Shown here one piece after another: positions 1 through 8,823 of a stretch of DNA of 48,907 nt; within the stretch, counting starts at the first letter, position 1; every line of letters begins with the position of its first letter. The stretch lies in assembly GCA_016292255.1 (NCBI GenBank), contig JAEEZZ010000072.1:1-48907 (forward strand), given 5' to 3'. The notes under the pieces are model-generated. The model was not told where the DNA came from. It worked only from the letters and a program-made list of their open reading frames with translations, and searched no databases. The stretch comes from Oscillospiraceae bacterium (lineage in GTDB: Bacteria > Bacillota > Clostridia > Oscillospirales > Oscillospiraceae). Made by a program: the position numbers and the translations under genes.

Positions 1-384
1 GTGGCCCGTGCGCTCCCGCAGGGCGATGACCTCCGCCAGGGTGTTCTCCGGGCGCAGGTTGGAATCGCTGCGGACGAAGCCCGCCTTGTGATCCTTGGCC
101 CGCTTGACCATGGCAGCCTCGTCCTCCACGGACTGAGAGCCATAGATGAAGCTGACGCCGCCCTCCTTGGCAAGGGCCACAGCCAGCCGGTCGCCGGACA
201 CGGACTGCATAATGGCGGACACCAGGGGGATATTCAGGCTGATCGCCGGCTCCTCCCCCCGGCGATACTTCACCAGGGGCGTTTTCAGGCTGACGTTGGC
301 CGGAATGCACTCCGCAGAGGAGTAGCCCGGGATCAGCAGATACTCGTTAAACGTGCGGGAGGGTTCGGAAATGAAGGTCGCCAT
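1..384 (-). CDS. guaB: IMP dehydrogenase, N-terminal part (cut by window edge)
   Basis: Reading from the ATG at 384 gives [20 protein letters not shown], then [20 protein letters not shown] and GGVSFIYG. This matches the N-terminal barrel strands of IMP dehydrogenase, which oxidises IMP to XMP in the first committed step of GMP synthesis. About 128 residues are present. The catalytic cysteine loop and the CBS region (if this version has one) lie outside the window. It follows purE in the same direction with a 27-bp gap and is probably co-transcribed, giving a purine tail to the pyrimidine operon. Identification is firm from sequence pattern, but full length cannot be checked. Confidence 0.85.
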   Translation of the reverse strand, partial: MATFISEPSRTFNEYLLIPGYSSAECIPANVSLKTPLVKYRRGEEPAISLNIPLVSAIMQSVSGDRLAVALAKEGGVSFIYGSQSVEDEAAMVKRAKDHKAGFVRSDSNLRPENTLAEVIALRERTGH

Positions 385-411
385 CGTTCACGCTTTCCTC
401 CGTTTTCTGTA

Positions 412-909
412 TTATTTTTGGTTCAGCTCCTGCTGCAGCTCCAGATTCTGGTCGAAGATCTTCTCGGCCATGGTGGTACGCTGATCCACCAGACGCTGGG
501 CCAGCTCCAGATCGTCCACAGCCAGGATCTGCGCCGCCAGCACAGCGGCGTTGGCACCGCCGCCCACGGCCACAGTAGCCACCGGGATGCCGCTGGGCAT
601 CTGCACAGTGGAGAGCAGGGCGTCCAGCCCGCCCAGGTTGGAGCCCGCGCAGGGCACGCCGATCACAGGCAGGGTGGTGTTGGCGGCAATCGCGCCGGCC
701 AGGTGGGCTGCCATGCCCGCGAAGGCGATGACAGCGGCGAAGCCTCTGCCTCTGGCAGACCGGGCAAACTCCGAGGTCTCGCCAGGGGTGCGGTGGGCGG
801 AAAGGATGTGAACTTCGTAGGGGATCTCCAGCTCCTTGAGGGTGTCGATCGCCTTCTGTGCGACGGGCATATCAGATTTGCTTCCCATGACGATACCAAT
901 GGTTTTCAT
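412..909 (-). CDS. purE: N5-carboxyaminoimidazole ribonucleotide mutase PurE
   Basis: A 165-residue protein starting MKTIGIVMGSKSDMP with the class I PurE signature: GSKSD near residue 9, SAHRTP near residue 37, and the glycine-rich AFAGMAAHLAG and GVPCAGSNLGG segments. PurE moves the carboxylate of N5-CAIR to give CAIR in de novo purine synthesis. Length is normal for the family. It is followed by guaB and preceded by pyrI. The gap to pyrI holds two copies of a palindromic repeat, so it may be a separate transcription unit or be regulated through that gap. The cytosolic enzyme is normally octameric (family knowledge). Confidence 0.95.
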   Translation of the reverse strand: MKTIGIVMGSKSDMPVAQKAIDTLKELEIPYEVHILSAHRTPGETSEFARSARGRGFAAVIAFAGMAAHLAGAIAANTTLPVIGVPCAGSNLGGLDALLSTVQMPSGIPVATVAVGGGANAAVLAAQILAVDDLELAQRLVDQRTTMAEKIFDQNLELQQELNQK

Positions 910-935
910 GATAGTTCCTCCTATGTTCGGGGTGA

Positions 936-1002
936 GGCGGGCTAATAGCCCGCGCTACAGGTGGGTGCTGCGGGGATATGGCGGGCTAATAGCCCGCGCT
1001 AC
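936..1002. repeat. two copies of a short palindromic intergenic repeat
   Basis: The palindrome GGCGGGCTAATAGCCCGC followed by GCTAC occurs at 936-958 and again at 980-1002, exactly 44 bp apart and identical over 23 bases. The dyad GCGGGCT/AGCCCGC can form a hairpin. It lies between pyrI and purE. It may be a chromosomal interspersed repeat (REP-like) or may affect mRNA ends. No protein-binding role can be read from it. Confidence 0.7.
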
Positions 1003-1020
1003 GGTAGGGTGCGTCAGATA

Positions 1021-1440
1021 TCAGCCGCCGGCTTTGGTCTCGCAGTAGATGCAGCGGTAGACCTTCTCGCTGCGGTCAGTCAGGCGGAAGATGTGGTGCA
1101 GCTCCTGCTCGGTGGAGGTGATGCAGCGGGGGTTCTTGCAGGTCAGCACGTCGTGCAGCTCCAGGGGCAGCTCCATCTGTCGCTTCTCCACCAGCTTGCC
1201 GTTGCGGATGATGTTCACGGTAGCACCGGGATCCACGTAGGCGATGACGTCCAGATTCACGGGGATATCGGCGTCGATCTTGATGATGTCCTTCTTGCCC
1301 AGCTTGCCGCTGGAGGCGTTGCGGATGATGGCGACGGAGAGATCCGTCTCGTCCAGCTTCAAAAGGCGGCAGAGCCTCATGCCCTGTCCTGCGGTGATAT
1401 GGTCGATGACCACGCCATTCTGGATGGAATCAATATTCAT
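1021..1440 (-). CDS. pyrI: aspartate carbamoyltransferase regulatory subunit PyrI
   Basis: A 139-residue protein with the PyrI nucleotide-binding domain ([17 protein letters not shown]) and a C-terminal zinc site formed by CKNPRC (about residues 101-106) and CIYC near the end. PyrI binds the PyrB catalytic trimer through the zinc domain and makes transcarbamoylase sensitive to CTP/ATP. Its start overlaps the pyrB stop by 4 bp, showing translational coupling. A separate PyrI is well known in enterobacteria and archaea and also occurs in Clostridia. All four zinc cysteines are visible, so the subunit should be functional. Confidence 0.93.
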   Translation of the reverse strand: MNIDSIQNGVVIDHITAGQGMRLCRLLKLDETDLSVAIIRNASSGKLGKKDIIKIDADIPVNLDVIAYVDPGATVNIIRNGKLVEKRQMELPLELHDVLTCKNPRCITSTEQELHHIFRLTDRSEKVYRCIYCETKAGG

Positions 1441-2363
1441 AATGTGCCAGCCTCCTTCAAAAGCTTCAGAATCAGAGCCATACGCATATACTTACCGTTG
1501 AGCACCTGCTTGAAATAGCAGGCCCGGGGATCGTCGTCGATGGCGACGGAGATCTCGTTGACCCGGGGCAGGGGGTGCAGGATTGCCAGATCCGGCTTCG
1601 CGGTCTTGAGCTTATCCGGCGTCAGAATATAGCTGTCCTTCAGACGCAGATAGTCTTCCTCGTTGAAGAAGCGCTCCCGCTGGACGCGGGTCATATAGAG
1701 GATGTCCAGCTCCGGCATGGCCGCTTCCAGATCGGTGGTCTGGGTGTAGGGGATGTTGTACTTCTTGAGGCTGCCCTTCTTCACATAGCTGGGGACCTTC
1801 AACTCCTCGGGGGAGATCAGGACGAACTTGTTGTCCGGGTAGCGGGACATGGCGTTGATCAGCGAATGCACCGTGCGGCCGAATTTCAGGTCGCCGCAGA
1901 CGCCGATGGTCAGACCGCTGAAACGGCGCTTTTCCCGCCAGATGGTCAGCAGGTCGGCCAGGGTCTGGGTGGGATGGCAGTGGCCGCCGTCACCGGCGTT
2001 GATCACGGGGACAGAGGCGTTGGTGGCCGCCACGTAGGCAGCGCCCTCCTTGGGGTGACGCATGGCGATGATGTCGGCGTAGCAGGAGACGGTCTTGGCG
2101 GTGTCGGCCACGCTCTCGCCCTTGGCCGCCGAGGAGGACATGGCGCTGGAGACGGAGATCACGTGTCCGCCCAGCTCGTACATGGCGGCCTCAAAGCTCA
2201 TACGGGTGCGGGTCGAGGGTTCGAAAAACAGGGTGGCCAGCTTCTTGCGGTCACAGGCATGGGCGTACTTGTCTGGATCGGCGATGATGTCCTCCGCCGT
2301 GGCGATGAGTTCTTCCAGCTCCTGGGCGCTCAGATCCAGAATGTCGATAACACTTCTTTTCAT
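1437..2363 (-). CDS. pyrB: aspartate carbamoyltransferase catalytic subunit PyrB
   Basis: A 308-residue protein with the carbamoyl-phosphate motif [12 protein letters not shown] (about residues 47-58) and the aspartate-binding HPLPRVNEI segment near residue 263. It condenses carbamoyl phosphate with aspartate to carbamoyl-aspartate. Length fits the catalytic chain of class B ATCase, and the pyrI gene directly downstream supplies the regulatory chain. It overlaps pyrE upstream by 4 bp. No key residue appears missing. Confidence 0.96.
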   Translation of the reverse strand: MKRSVIDILDLSAQELEELIATAEDIIADPDKYAHACDRKKLATLFFEPSTRTRMSFEAAMYELGGHVISVSSAMSSSAAKGESVADTAKTVSCYADIIAMRHPKEGAAYVAATNASVPVINAGDGGHCHPTQTLADLLTIWREKRRFSGLTIGVCGDLKFGRTVHSLINAMSRYPDNKFVLISPEELKVPSYVKKGSLKKYNIPYTQTTDLEAAMPELDILYMTRVQRERFFNEEDYLRLKDSYILTPDKLKTAKPDLAILHPLPRVNEISVAIDDDPRACYFKQVLNGKYMRMALILKLLKEAGTL

Positions 2364-3004
2364 TTGGTTCCTCCTATCCAGCTTTCGTCGGAGGGGTTGT
2401 TGCGGAAGGCGATGAGCCGTTCCACGTCCTCCGGTTTGATATAGCCCTCCCGGGCTGCAACGGACGCGATATGATCGAAGTCCGTCAGGGATACGTTTTT
2501 GACCTTGGCCTCAGCCAGCCGATCCAGGCCGCGCTGCATACCGTAGGTGAAGATGGACACCACACCCAGCACTTCGGCCCCGGCCTCCCGCAGGGCCTCC
2601 ACCACTTCGATGACGCTGCCGCCGGTGGAGATCAGATCCTCCACCACCACGACCTTCTGGCCGGGCTCCAGGCGGCCCTCGATGCGGTTCTGACGGCCGT
2701 GATCCTTGTTGCCGGAGCGGACGTAGCCCATGGGCAGATCCATCAGATGCCCCACAATGGCGGCGTGGGCGATGCCCGCCGTGGAGGTGCCCATCAGGAC
2801 TTCCACCTCCGGGTAGTTCTCCCGGATCAGCTGGGCCAGACCGTTTTCCACGTCGTTCCGGACGGCGGGGGCGGTGAGCGTCAGGCGGTTGTCACAGTAG
2901 ACCGGGCTCTTGATCCCGCTGGCCCAGATAAAGGGCTCCTCCGGACGGAAGAACACGGCGCGGATCGAGAGAAGGTCTTTTGCAATTTGCGTAGAAAGCT
3001 CCAT
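2360..3004 (-). CDS. pyrE: orotate phosphoribosyltransferase PyrE
   Basis: The start at 3004 ([12 protein letters not shown]) was chosen because AGAGGAG lies just upstream; a longer frame to 3043 lacks this. The PRPP-binding loop [13 protein letters not shown] and the [21 protein letters not shown] region are typical of PyrE, which makes OMP from orotate and PRPP. The length of about 214 residues is usual. It sits between pyrF and pyrB in a tightly packed operon. Confidence 0.95.
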   Translation of the reverse strand: MELSTQIAKDLLSIRAVFFRPEEPFIWASGIKSPVYCDNRLTLTAPAVRNDVENGLAQLIRENYPEVEVLMGTSTAGIAHAAIVGHLMDLPMGYVRSGNKDHGRQNRIEGRLEPGQKVVVVEDLISTGGSVIEVVEALREAGAEVLGVVSIFTYGMQRGLDRLAEAKVKNVSLTDFDHIASVAAREGYIKPEDVERLIAFRNNPSDESWIGGTK

Positions 3005-3023
3005 CGTTCTATCTCCTCTGCAT

Positions 3024-3722
3024 TTAGTCGATAAATTCATCACAGCAGCGCTGATAGGCTGCCACAGGGTCCTCGGCGGCGGTGATGGGGCGGCCGACCA
3101 CGATATAGTCGGAGCCCACCTTCTTGGCCTGGGCCGGGGTCATGACCCGCTTTTGGTCGCCCTTGTCGCCATCGGCGAAGCGAACGCCGGGGGTGACGGT
3201 GAGGAAGGCGCTGCCGCAGACCTCATGGACGCGGGCCGCCTCCAGCGGAGAGCAGACGACGCCGTCCAGCCCCGCCCGTTTGGCGTTGCCGGCGTAGGCC
3301 ATAACGACCTCCTCCATGGGGCTGCGGATCAGCAGCTCATGCTCCAGGGCTTCCTGGTTGGTGGAGGTCAGCTGGGTCACGGCGATCAGCAGGGGCCGGG
3401 TGCCGTCGGGCCGGGTGAGGCCCTCCAGCGCGGCTCGCATCATCTCTGCGGTACCGGCGGCGTGGAGGTTGCAGATATCCACGTCCAGCCGGGAGAGGAC
3501 GGCCATGGCCTTCTTCACCGTGTTGGGGATATCGTGGAGCTTCAGATCCAGAAAGATCTTATGGCCCCGGGCCTTGATCTGCCGGACGATATCCGGCCCC
3601 TCGGCGTAGAACAGCTCCATGCCGATCTTGACGAAGGGCTTCCGGCCCTGGAAGCGATCCAGGAATTCCAGCGTCTGGGCAGCGCTGGGGAAATCGCAGG
3701 CGATGATTACGTCCTTACCCAT
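3024..3722 (-). CDS. pyrF: orotidine 5'-phosphate decarboxylase PyrF
   Basis: A 232-residue barrel protein with the active-site signature FLDLKLHDIPNTV (about residues 56-68) holding the Asp-Lys-Asp tetrad elements, plus GVVCSPLEA and VTPGVR. It decarboxylates OMP to UMP, the last step of the pathway. It lies directly before pyrE. A GAGGAAA ribosome site precedes the ATG at 3722. The 64-bp gap between it and pyrD contains short CTCAATT tandem repeats. Confidence 0.96.
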   Translation of the reverse strand: MGKDVIIACDFPSAAQTLEFLDRFQGRKPFVKIGMELFYAEGPDIVRQIKARGHKIFLDLKLHDIPNTVKKAMAVLSRLDVDICNLHAAGTAEMMRAALEGLTRPDGTRPLLIAVTQLTSTNQEALEHELLIRSPMEEVVMAYAGNAKRAGLDGVVCSPLEAARVHEVCGSAFLTVTPGVRFADGDKGDQKRVMTPAQAKKVGSDYIVVGRPITAAEDPVAAYQRCCDEFID

Positions 3723-3786
3723 TCATATTTCCTCTTTTCGTAATGTATTGTCCGAGTTACAGGAAAAAACCGATAACTCTCAATTC

Positions 3787-4695
3787 TCATTTCTCAATTC
3801 TCAATTCATCCAGGCTTCCGATGCCGTAACGATCCATGACCGCAGGCAAAGTCTCTATGATCTTCTTGCAGGCCCAGGGGTCGACCAGATTGGCGGCCCC
3901 CACCTCCACTGCGGAGGCGCCTGCCATCAGCATTTCCAGCACGTCCTCGGCGGTGCTCACGCCGCCCATGCCCACAACGGGGATCTGCACGGCGTGGGCC
4001 ACCTGCCAGACCATCCGCAGGGCCACCGGGAACACCGCGGGGCCGGAGAAGCCGCCCATGGTGTTGGCCAGGATGGGCTTCCGGGTCTTCAGGTCGATCC
4101 GCATCCCCAGCAGGGTGTTGATCAGGCTGATGCCGTCCGCCCCGGCTTCCTCGCAGGCCTTGGCGACGGAGACGATGTCCGTCACATTGGGCGTCAGCTT
4201 AATGATGACCGGATTGGTGGTCACCGCCTTCACCGCCCGAACCACCGAAGCAGCCTGGGCGGGATCCGTGCCGAAGCTCATGCCGCCCCCGTGGACGTTG
4301 GGGCAAGAGATGTTCACCTCCAGCCAGCCCACCTGGGGTTCGGCGTCCAGACGCCGGCAGGTGTAGGCGTAGTCCTCCACCGAGAAGCCGCTGACGTTGG
4401 CCATGACCGGCTTGTGGAAGCATTTAGCCAGCCGGGGCAGCTCCGTGTCGATGACCCGATCCACACCGGGATTTTGCAGGCCGACAGAGTTGAGCATCCC
4501 TGCGGTGCAGTCCGCGATGCGGGGCGTGGCATTGCCGAAGCGAGGCTCCCGGGTGGTTCCCTTGAAGGAGAAGCTGCCGAGGATATTGATATCATACAGC
4601 TCCGCGAACTCGTAGCCGTAGCCGAAGGTGCCGGAGGCAGGGATCACGGGATTATCCAGCTGGATGCCGCAAAGTGAAACGCTCAGTCTTCCCAT
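3787..4695 (-). CDS. pyrD: dihydroorotate dehydrogenase catalytic subunit (class 1B)
   Basis: A 302-residue FMN barrel enzyme with N-terminal DNPVIPASGTFGYG, the catalytic-loop segment VNISCPNVHGGG and the C-terminal FMN phosphate site VVGMGGVSTAEDVLEM. The cysteine in NISCPN marks the cysteine-base class 1 enzymes. The pyrK gene overlapping its start by 13 bp shows it is the NAD-linked 1B form, in which PyrK passes electrons from dihydroorotate to NAD+. It is cytosolic and follows pyrK in the operon. Confidence 0.95.
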   Translation of the reverse strand: MGRLSVSLCGIQLDNPVIPASGTFGYGYEFAELYDINILGSFSFKGTTREPRFGNATPRIADCTAGMLNSVGLQNPGVDRVIDTELPRLAKCFHKPVMANVSGFSVEDYAYTCRRLDAEPQVGWLEVNISCPNVHGGGMSFGTDPAQAASVVRAVKAVTTNPVIIKLTPNVTDIVSVAKACEEAGADGISLINTLLGMRIDLKTRKPILANTMGGFSGPAVFPVALRMVWQVAHAVQIPVVGMGGVSTAEDVLEMLMAGASAVEVGAANLVDPWACKKIIETLPAVMDRYGIGSLDELRIEK

Positions 4696-5417
4696 AAGAT
4701 CTCCTCCTTTTGCAGCACGGGGCCTTCCTTGCAGATCCGTTTATAGCCGGTGACGGTCTTGCAGGAGCAGCCCATGCAGGCGCCGAAGCCGCAGCCCATA
4801 CGCTTTTCGAAGCTGAAGGAGCCCCCGGTGCGGATCCGACGGTAGACCGCCCGGAGCATGGGCTCGGGGCCGCAGGTATACACATACGTGTAGTCCTCCG
4901 GCAGGGCGTCGGTCACGAAGCCCTTGACGCCGCGGCTTCCGTCCACCGTGGTGACGCGGACCTCGCAGCCGATGGCGCGGAATTCCTGCTCATAGAACAG
5001 CTCGGAGGCGGTGTTGAAGCCGAGGATCACGGAAACCGCTTTCCCCTGTGCCCGCAGCTGTTTTGCCAGCAGATACAGAGGCGGGACGCCGACGCCGCCG
5101 CCGATCAGCAGGGGCCTGTCCCCGGAAAGGGCGGTGTCGTAGCCGTTGCCCAGGCCGGTCAGAACAGGGACGCTCTGCCCCGGCAGCATTTCGCTGAGCT
5201 GGGCGGTGCCCTTGCCCACCACCTTGTAGATCAGGGTCAGGGTCTCCCCTTCCAGGTCGCAGACCGAGATGGGCCGGCGCAGAAACAGGCCGTCAAGCCG
5301 CAGGTTGACAAACTGACCCGGGCGGGTGATGGCGGAGATGTCGCCGAGAAGCTTTATTTCAAACACGCTTTGCGTCAAGGGACGCTGCGCTTGGATCGTA
5401 AAAATGCCGTCTTTCAT
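4683..5417 (-). CDS. pyrK: dihydroorotate dehydrogenase electron transfer subunit PyrK
   Basis: The start at 5417 (MKDGIFTIQ) has AAGGAAG 8 bases upstream; a longer frame to 5477 has no better signal. The 244 residues show the FAD domain (RRPISVCDLEG, LIYKVVGKGT), the NAD-binding GGGVGVPPLYLL, and a C-terminal [2Fe-2S] site CGFGACMGCSCK with a further Cys in RICKEG. PyrK forms the heterotetramer with PyrD. The four cluster cysteines are all present. Confidence 0.95.
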   Translation of the reverse strand: MKDGIFTIQAQRPLTQSVFEIKLLGDISAITRPGQFVNLRLDGLFLRRPISVCDLEGETLTLIYKVVGKGTAQLSEMLPGQSVPVLTGLGNGYDTALSGDRPLLIGGGVGVPPLYLLAKQLRAQGKAVSVILGFNTASELFYEQEFRAIGCEVRVTTVDGSRGVKGFVTDALPEDYTYVYTCGPEPMLRAVYRRIRTGGSFSFEKRMGCGFGACMGCSCKTVTGYKRICKEGPVLQKEEILWED

Positions 5418-5439
5418 CCGATGTGCTTCCTTTTTCCGA

Positions 5440-6636
5440 TTACTTCTTCTGCCGATCGTAGACGATGCGGCCGTCACAGACCGTGGTCATGCAGACCCCG
5501 TAGAGCTCCCAGCCGGCGAAGGGCGTCGCCCGGCCTTTTGTCAGAAACTGCGCCGGATCCACCACCGCGGCTTCGTTCAGATTCCAGATCGAGTAGTCTT
5601 TTTCGTCAAGGGGGATGGAAAAGCGCCTGCGGGGATGGAAGGCCAGCAGATCCATCAGCTTTTCCAGGGAGAGGATGCCGGTGCGAACCAGCTTGGTGTA
5701 GAGCACGGGGAAGGCGGTTTCCAGGCCCACGATACCGAAGGCGCTGCCCCGGAGCCCCTTGGCCTTTTCCTCGGCGCTGTGGGGGGCGTGATCGGTGGCG
5801 ATCATATCCACCGTGCCGTCCAGGATCCCCTGGATCAGAGCTTCCCGATCCGCCGGGCTCCGCAGCGGGGGGTTCATCTTGAAGCGTCCGTCCTCCTGCA
5901 GATCGTTCTCGTCCAGGACAAGGTAGTGGGGGCCGGTCTCGCAGCTGACGTTCAGGCCCTCCCGCTTTGCCCGGCGGATCAGCTCGACGCTCTCCTTGGT
6001 AGAGATATGGCAGACGTGGTAGCCGCAGCCCGTCTCCCGCACCAGCTCCAGATCCCGCTTGATCTGGCCCCATTCGCTTTCGGAGCAGATCCCGGCGTGG
6101 CCGTGGGCTTTGGCGTAGGCGCCGTCGTGGATATAGCCGCCCCGCAGCAGGCTGTTGTCCTCGCAGTGGGCCACGATCAGCTTGCCCAGGCGCTTTGCCT
6201 CCAGCATGGCTTCACGCATCATGGCGTCGCTCTGCACCCCGTGCCCGTCGTCGGAAAAGGCCACGACGCGAGACGCCAGGGCTTCCATGTCGGAGAGGGC
6301 CTCGCCCTTTTCTCCCCTGGTGATGGAGGCGTAGGGATGCACCCGGACAGCGGCCTGCGCCGCAATCAACTGCTCCTGAACTGCGAGATGCTCCGGGCTG
6401 TCCGGCACCGGGTTCAGATTCGGCATGGTGCAGACGTCCGTATAGCCGCCCCGGGCTGCCGCAGCGGTGCCGGATGCAATCGTTTCTTTATAAGAAAAAC
6501 CCGGCTCACGAAAATGCACATGCACATCGCAAAAGCCGGGAAAAACAACACAATCGGAAGGAACGGGCACTACACCCGTCTCCGCAACCGGACGGTTCAG
6601 ATTCAGATCGGTAGGGTGAATACGGTAATCCATCAT
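5440..6636 (-). CDS. pyrC: dihydroorotase PyrC (class I)
   Basis: The metal motif FCDVHVHFREPG near the N-terminus, the DGHGVQS and HISTKESVELIR segments and the ATDHAPH motif place it in the class I dihydroorotases (PyrC/AllB amidohydrolases). It cyclises carbamoyl-aspartate to dihydroorotate. The ATG at 6636 is preceded by TGAGGT at a suitable distance; the frame could also begin at a GTG at 6651. It is the first gene of the operon, downstream of a consensus-like promoter and a leader of about 100 nt. Confidence 0.94.
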   Translation of the reverse strand: MMDYRIHPTDLNLNRPVAETGVVPVPSDCVVFPGFCDVHVHFREPGFSYKETIASGTAAAARGGYTDVCTMPNLNPVPDSPEHLAVQEQLIAAQAAVRVHPYASITRGEKGEALSDMEALASRVVAFSDDGHGVQSDAMMREAMLEAKRLGKLIVAHCEDNSLLRGGYIHDGAYAKAHGHAGICSESEWGQIKRDLELVRETGCGYHVCHISTKESVELIRRAKREGLNVSCETGPHYLVLDENDLQEDGRFKMNPPLRSPADREALIQGILDGTVDMIATDHAPHSAEEKAKGLRGSAFGIVGLETAFPVLYTKLVRTGILSLEKLMDLLAFHPRRRFSIPLDEKDYSIWNLNEAAVVDPAQFLTKGRATPFAGWELYGVCMTTVCDGRIVYDRQKK

Positions 6637-6737
6637 ATATATTGACCTCACATCACGGGATATGACGAACCGGGACTTCGCCCAAGCGGACGCTGCGGTT
6701 CAAGTCAGGTCTGCAATCTCTTCTTTTATTTTCCAGA

Positions 6738-6767
6738 ATTCTAACACAAACAGTCAGCTTCTGTCAA
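6738..6767 (-). promoter_or_regulatory. promoter of the pyr operon
   Basis: On the minus strand TTGACA (6762-6767) and TAGAAT (6738-6743) are 18 bp apart. Transcription would begin near 6731, leaving a leader of about 95 nt before pyrC. The leader can form a GAACCG/CGGTTC stem (about 6672-6705), without a T-run, so attenuation is not shown. No clear PyrR recognition sequence was seen. Confidence 0.7.
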
Positions 6768-6820
6768 GCAGGAAACGGCGCCGTTTCTGATATTTGTACA
6801 AAATGAACATTTCTTGAAGC

Positions 6821-7339
6821 TCAGAGGGCTGCTCTTTCTAACTTCAAAAGCCACAGCTTGCGATCCAGTCCGCCTGCGTAGCCGGTCAGAGCGGCGTTCG
6901 CGCCCAAGACCCGGTGACAGGGGATCAGAATGGCAACCGGATTCCGCGCCACCGCGCCGCCAACCGCCCGCGCTGACACAGTCGCTCTGCCGCTTTCTTC
7001 GGAGATCCGCCGCGCAAGCTCTCCGTAGCTCAGGGTTTTACCATAGGGGATCGTGCGGAGCATCCTCCACACCGTCCTCTGAAAGGGCGTGCCGCTGCAT
7101 CGAATGGGCGGATCGTCGCCGGGCTCTTCCCCGCGGAAATAGATGTCCAGCCACTGCTTCGTTTTCTCAAAGACGGGAAGCGCCTGTTCCACGGCAGTCG
7201 TCGGCAGCGTCCGGGCAAAGAAACGCTGTCCCTCCAGCCACAGGCCGGTCAGGGCTTCCCCGTCGGAGGAAAGCGTGATCTCGCCCAGGGGGGAAGGCAG
7301 GCGCGTAACGTATGTGAAAGTCGGCTCGTTCACGGTCAT
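6821..7339 (-). CDS. methylated-DNA--protein-cysteine methyltransferase
   Basis: The C-terminal domain carries RTVWRMLRTIPYGKTLSYGE (helix-turn-helix region), NPVAILIPCHRV with the acceptor cysteine, and TGYAGGLDRKLWLLKLE. This is the Ogt/Ada-C family, which removes alkyl groups from O6-alkylguanine in DNA by suicidal transfer to its own cysteine. Length of about 172 residues is usual. The start is uncertain: ATG at 7339 or GTG at 7342/7345, with no strong ribosome site. It is divergent from the guanine deaminase gene and separated from pyrC by the pyr promoter. Confidence 0.92.
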   Translation of the reverse strand: MTVNEPTFTYVTRLPSPLGEITLSSDGEALTGLWLEGQRFFARTLPTTAVEQALPVFEKTKQWLDIYFRGEEPGDDPPIRCSGTPFQRTVWRMLRTIPYGKTLSYGELARRISEESGRATVSARAVGGAVARNPVAILIPCHRVLGANAALTGYAGGLDRKLWLLKLERAAL

Positions 7340-7421
7340 CACCACTTGTTTATCATACCACCGCAGCGGGACACTGTCAACAGGAATACGCTGTGGGCGT
7401 GTATATTATTCCAAGTTCTGA

Positions 7422-7450
7422 TTGCTTTTCTGAAAGAAATACATTATAAT
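7422..7450 (+). promoter_or_regulatory. promoter of the guanine deaminase gene
   Basis: TTGCTT (7422-7427) and a perfect TATAAT (7445-7450) with 17-bp spacing lie 31 bp upstream of the start codon. A second TATAAT-like sequence follows at about 7456. Confidence 0.6.
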
Positions 7451-7480
7451 GGGAGTATAATGTATGAACGGAGGGTCTTC

Positions 7481-8752
7481 ATGAAAGACTTTATCATAAA
7501 GGGCTGCTTCCTGGACAGCGAAAGCCCGGAAAAGCTCCGGATCGTCGAGGCCGGCTATCTGCCGGTCGTCGGCGGAGTCTGCCGCGGCATCTTCCCCGTC
7601 ATCCCGGAGCAGTTTCAGCCCCTGCCTGTGACCGACTGCGGAGACAAGTTGATCCTCCCCGGCATGAGCGATCTGCACGTCCACGCCCCGCAGTTTGCCT
7701 TCCGCGGCCTCGGCATGGACATGGAGCTTCTGGACTGGCTCAACAGCTATACCTTCCCCGAGGAGGCAAAATACAGCGACCCCGCCTACGCGGAAAAGGC
7801 CTATGCAGGCTTTGTGGATTCCCTTGTGCACTCCACCACCACCCGGGCCGCGATCTTTGCCACCGTCCACCCTGCCGCCACCCTGGGCCTCATGGCGCAG
7901 CTGGAACAGTCCGGGCTTCGAAGCTATGTGGGCAAGGTGAATATGGATCGGAACTGCCCCGACACCGTGCGGGAGCCGGACGCGAAAACCGCTGTGCGGG
8001 AAACGGAACGGTGGATCTGCGACGCAGGCAGCCGATTCCATCACACGAAGCCGATCCTGACGCCCCGCTTCATTCCGACCTGTTCCGACGCGCTGATGGC
8101 CGGACTGAAGGATCTGCAGCGAAAATACAGTCTGCCCGTCCAGAGCCATTTGAGTGAGAATTTCGGAGAGATCGCCTGGGTGCGGGAGCTCTCCCCTGCC
8201 TCCGGCTGCTACGGAGAAGCCTACCAGCGCTTCGGCCTCTTTGGCGGGGATCATCCCTGCATCATGGCCCATTGCGTCCATTCCACAGACCGGGAGCTGG
8301 AGCTGATCCGGCAAAACGGCGTCTTCATTGCCCACAGCCCGGAATCCAACATGAACCTGGCCTCCGGCGTCGCGCCGGTCTCCCGCTATCTTGAGCTCGG
8401 GCTGAACGTCGGGCTGGCTACCGACGTGGCCGGCGGCAGCAGCCTCAGCCTGCTTCGGGCGATGATGCACGCCATCCAGGCCAGCAAGCTGCGCTGGCGG
8501 CTCCTGGACGACAGCATCCGTCCTCTGAGCCTGGAACAGGCGTTCTATCTGGCAACCGTCGGCGGCGGCGCCTTCTTCGGAAAGGTCGGGCGCTTTGCGG
8601 AGGGCTACGACTTCGACGCCGTTGTATTGGACGACAGCAGTCTGTTCCATCCCCAGCCCCTCGACCCCCGCAGCCGATTGGAACGTGCCGTATATCTGGC
8701 AGACGACCGGCACATCGCCGCAAAATATGTGGCGGGTAAAAAAATATTTTGA
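7481..8752 (+). CDS. guaD: guanine deaminase
   Basis: The start at 7481 has GGAGGG five bases upstream. The 423 residues contain the amidohydrolase metal motif LPGMSDLHVHAPQ (the HAPQ variant is typical of guanine deaminase), TPRFIPTCSDALM, QSHLSENFGEI, AHCVHSTDREL and GLATDVAGGSSLSLL with the final metal-binding Asp. It hydrolyses guanine to xanthine and ammonia, a purine salvage or nitrogen-scavenging step. It is a single gene with its own promoter. Cytosolic zinc enzyme by family. Confidence 0.9.
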   Translation: MKDFIIKGCFLDSESPEKLRIVEAGYLPVVGGVCRGIFPVIPEQFQPLPVTDCGDKLILPGMSDLHVHAPQFAFRGLGMDMELLDWLNSYTFPEEAKYSDPAYAEKAYAGFVDSLVHSTTTRAAIFATVHPAATLGLMAQLEQSGLRSYVGKVNMDRNCPDTVREPDAKTAVRETERWICDAGSRFHHTKPILTPRFIPTCSDALMAGLKDLQRKYSLPVQSHLSENFGEIAWVRELSPASGCYGEAYQRFGLFGGDHPCIMAHCVHSTDRELELIRQNGVFIAHSPESNMNLASGVAPVSRYLELGLNVGLATDVAGGSSLSLLRAMMHAIQASKLRWRLLDDSIRPLSLEQAFYLATVGGGAFFGKVGRFAEGYDFDAVVLDDSSLFHPQPLDPRSRLERAVYLADDRHIAAKYVAGKKIF

Positions 8753-8823
8753 ATCTCCTCTTGTTTTATTTGGTCGTTTGGAGTATAATACCATGCTAAC
8801 AGAATGAACCGGAGGAAAAAGAT

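Noticed and set aside
1-945. Plus-strand frame of 314 residues at the left edge
   Set aside because: It is the antisense shadow of guaB and purE, with low-complexity GC-driven composition.
6652-6735. PyrR attenuator in the pyr leader
   Set aside because: A GAACCG/CGGTTC stem exists, but there is no terminator T-run and no clear PyrR-binding loop.
7406-8794. Minus-strand frame of 462 residues over the guanine deaminase gene
   Set aside because: It is antisense to a well-supported enzyme gene and contains no recognisable domain.
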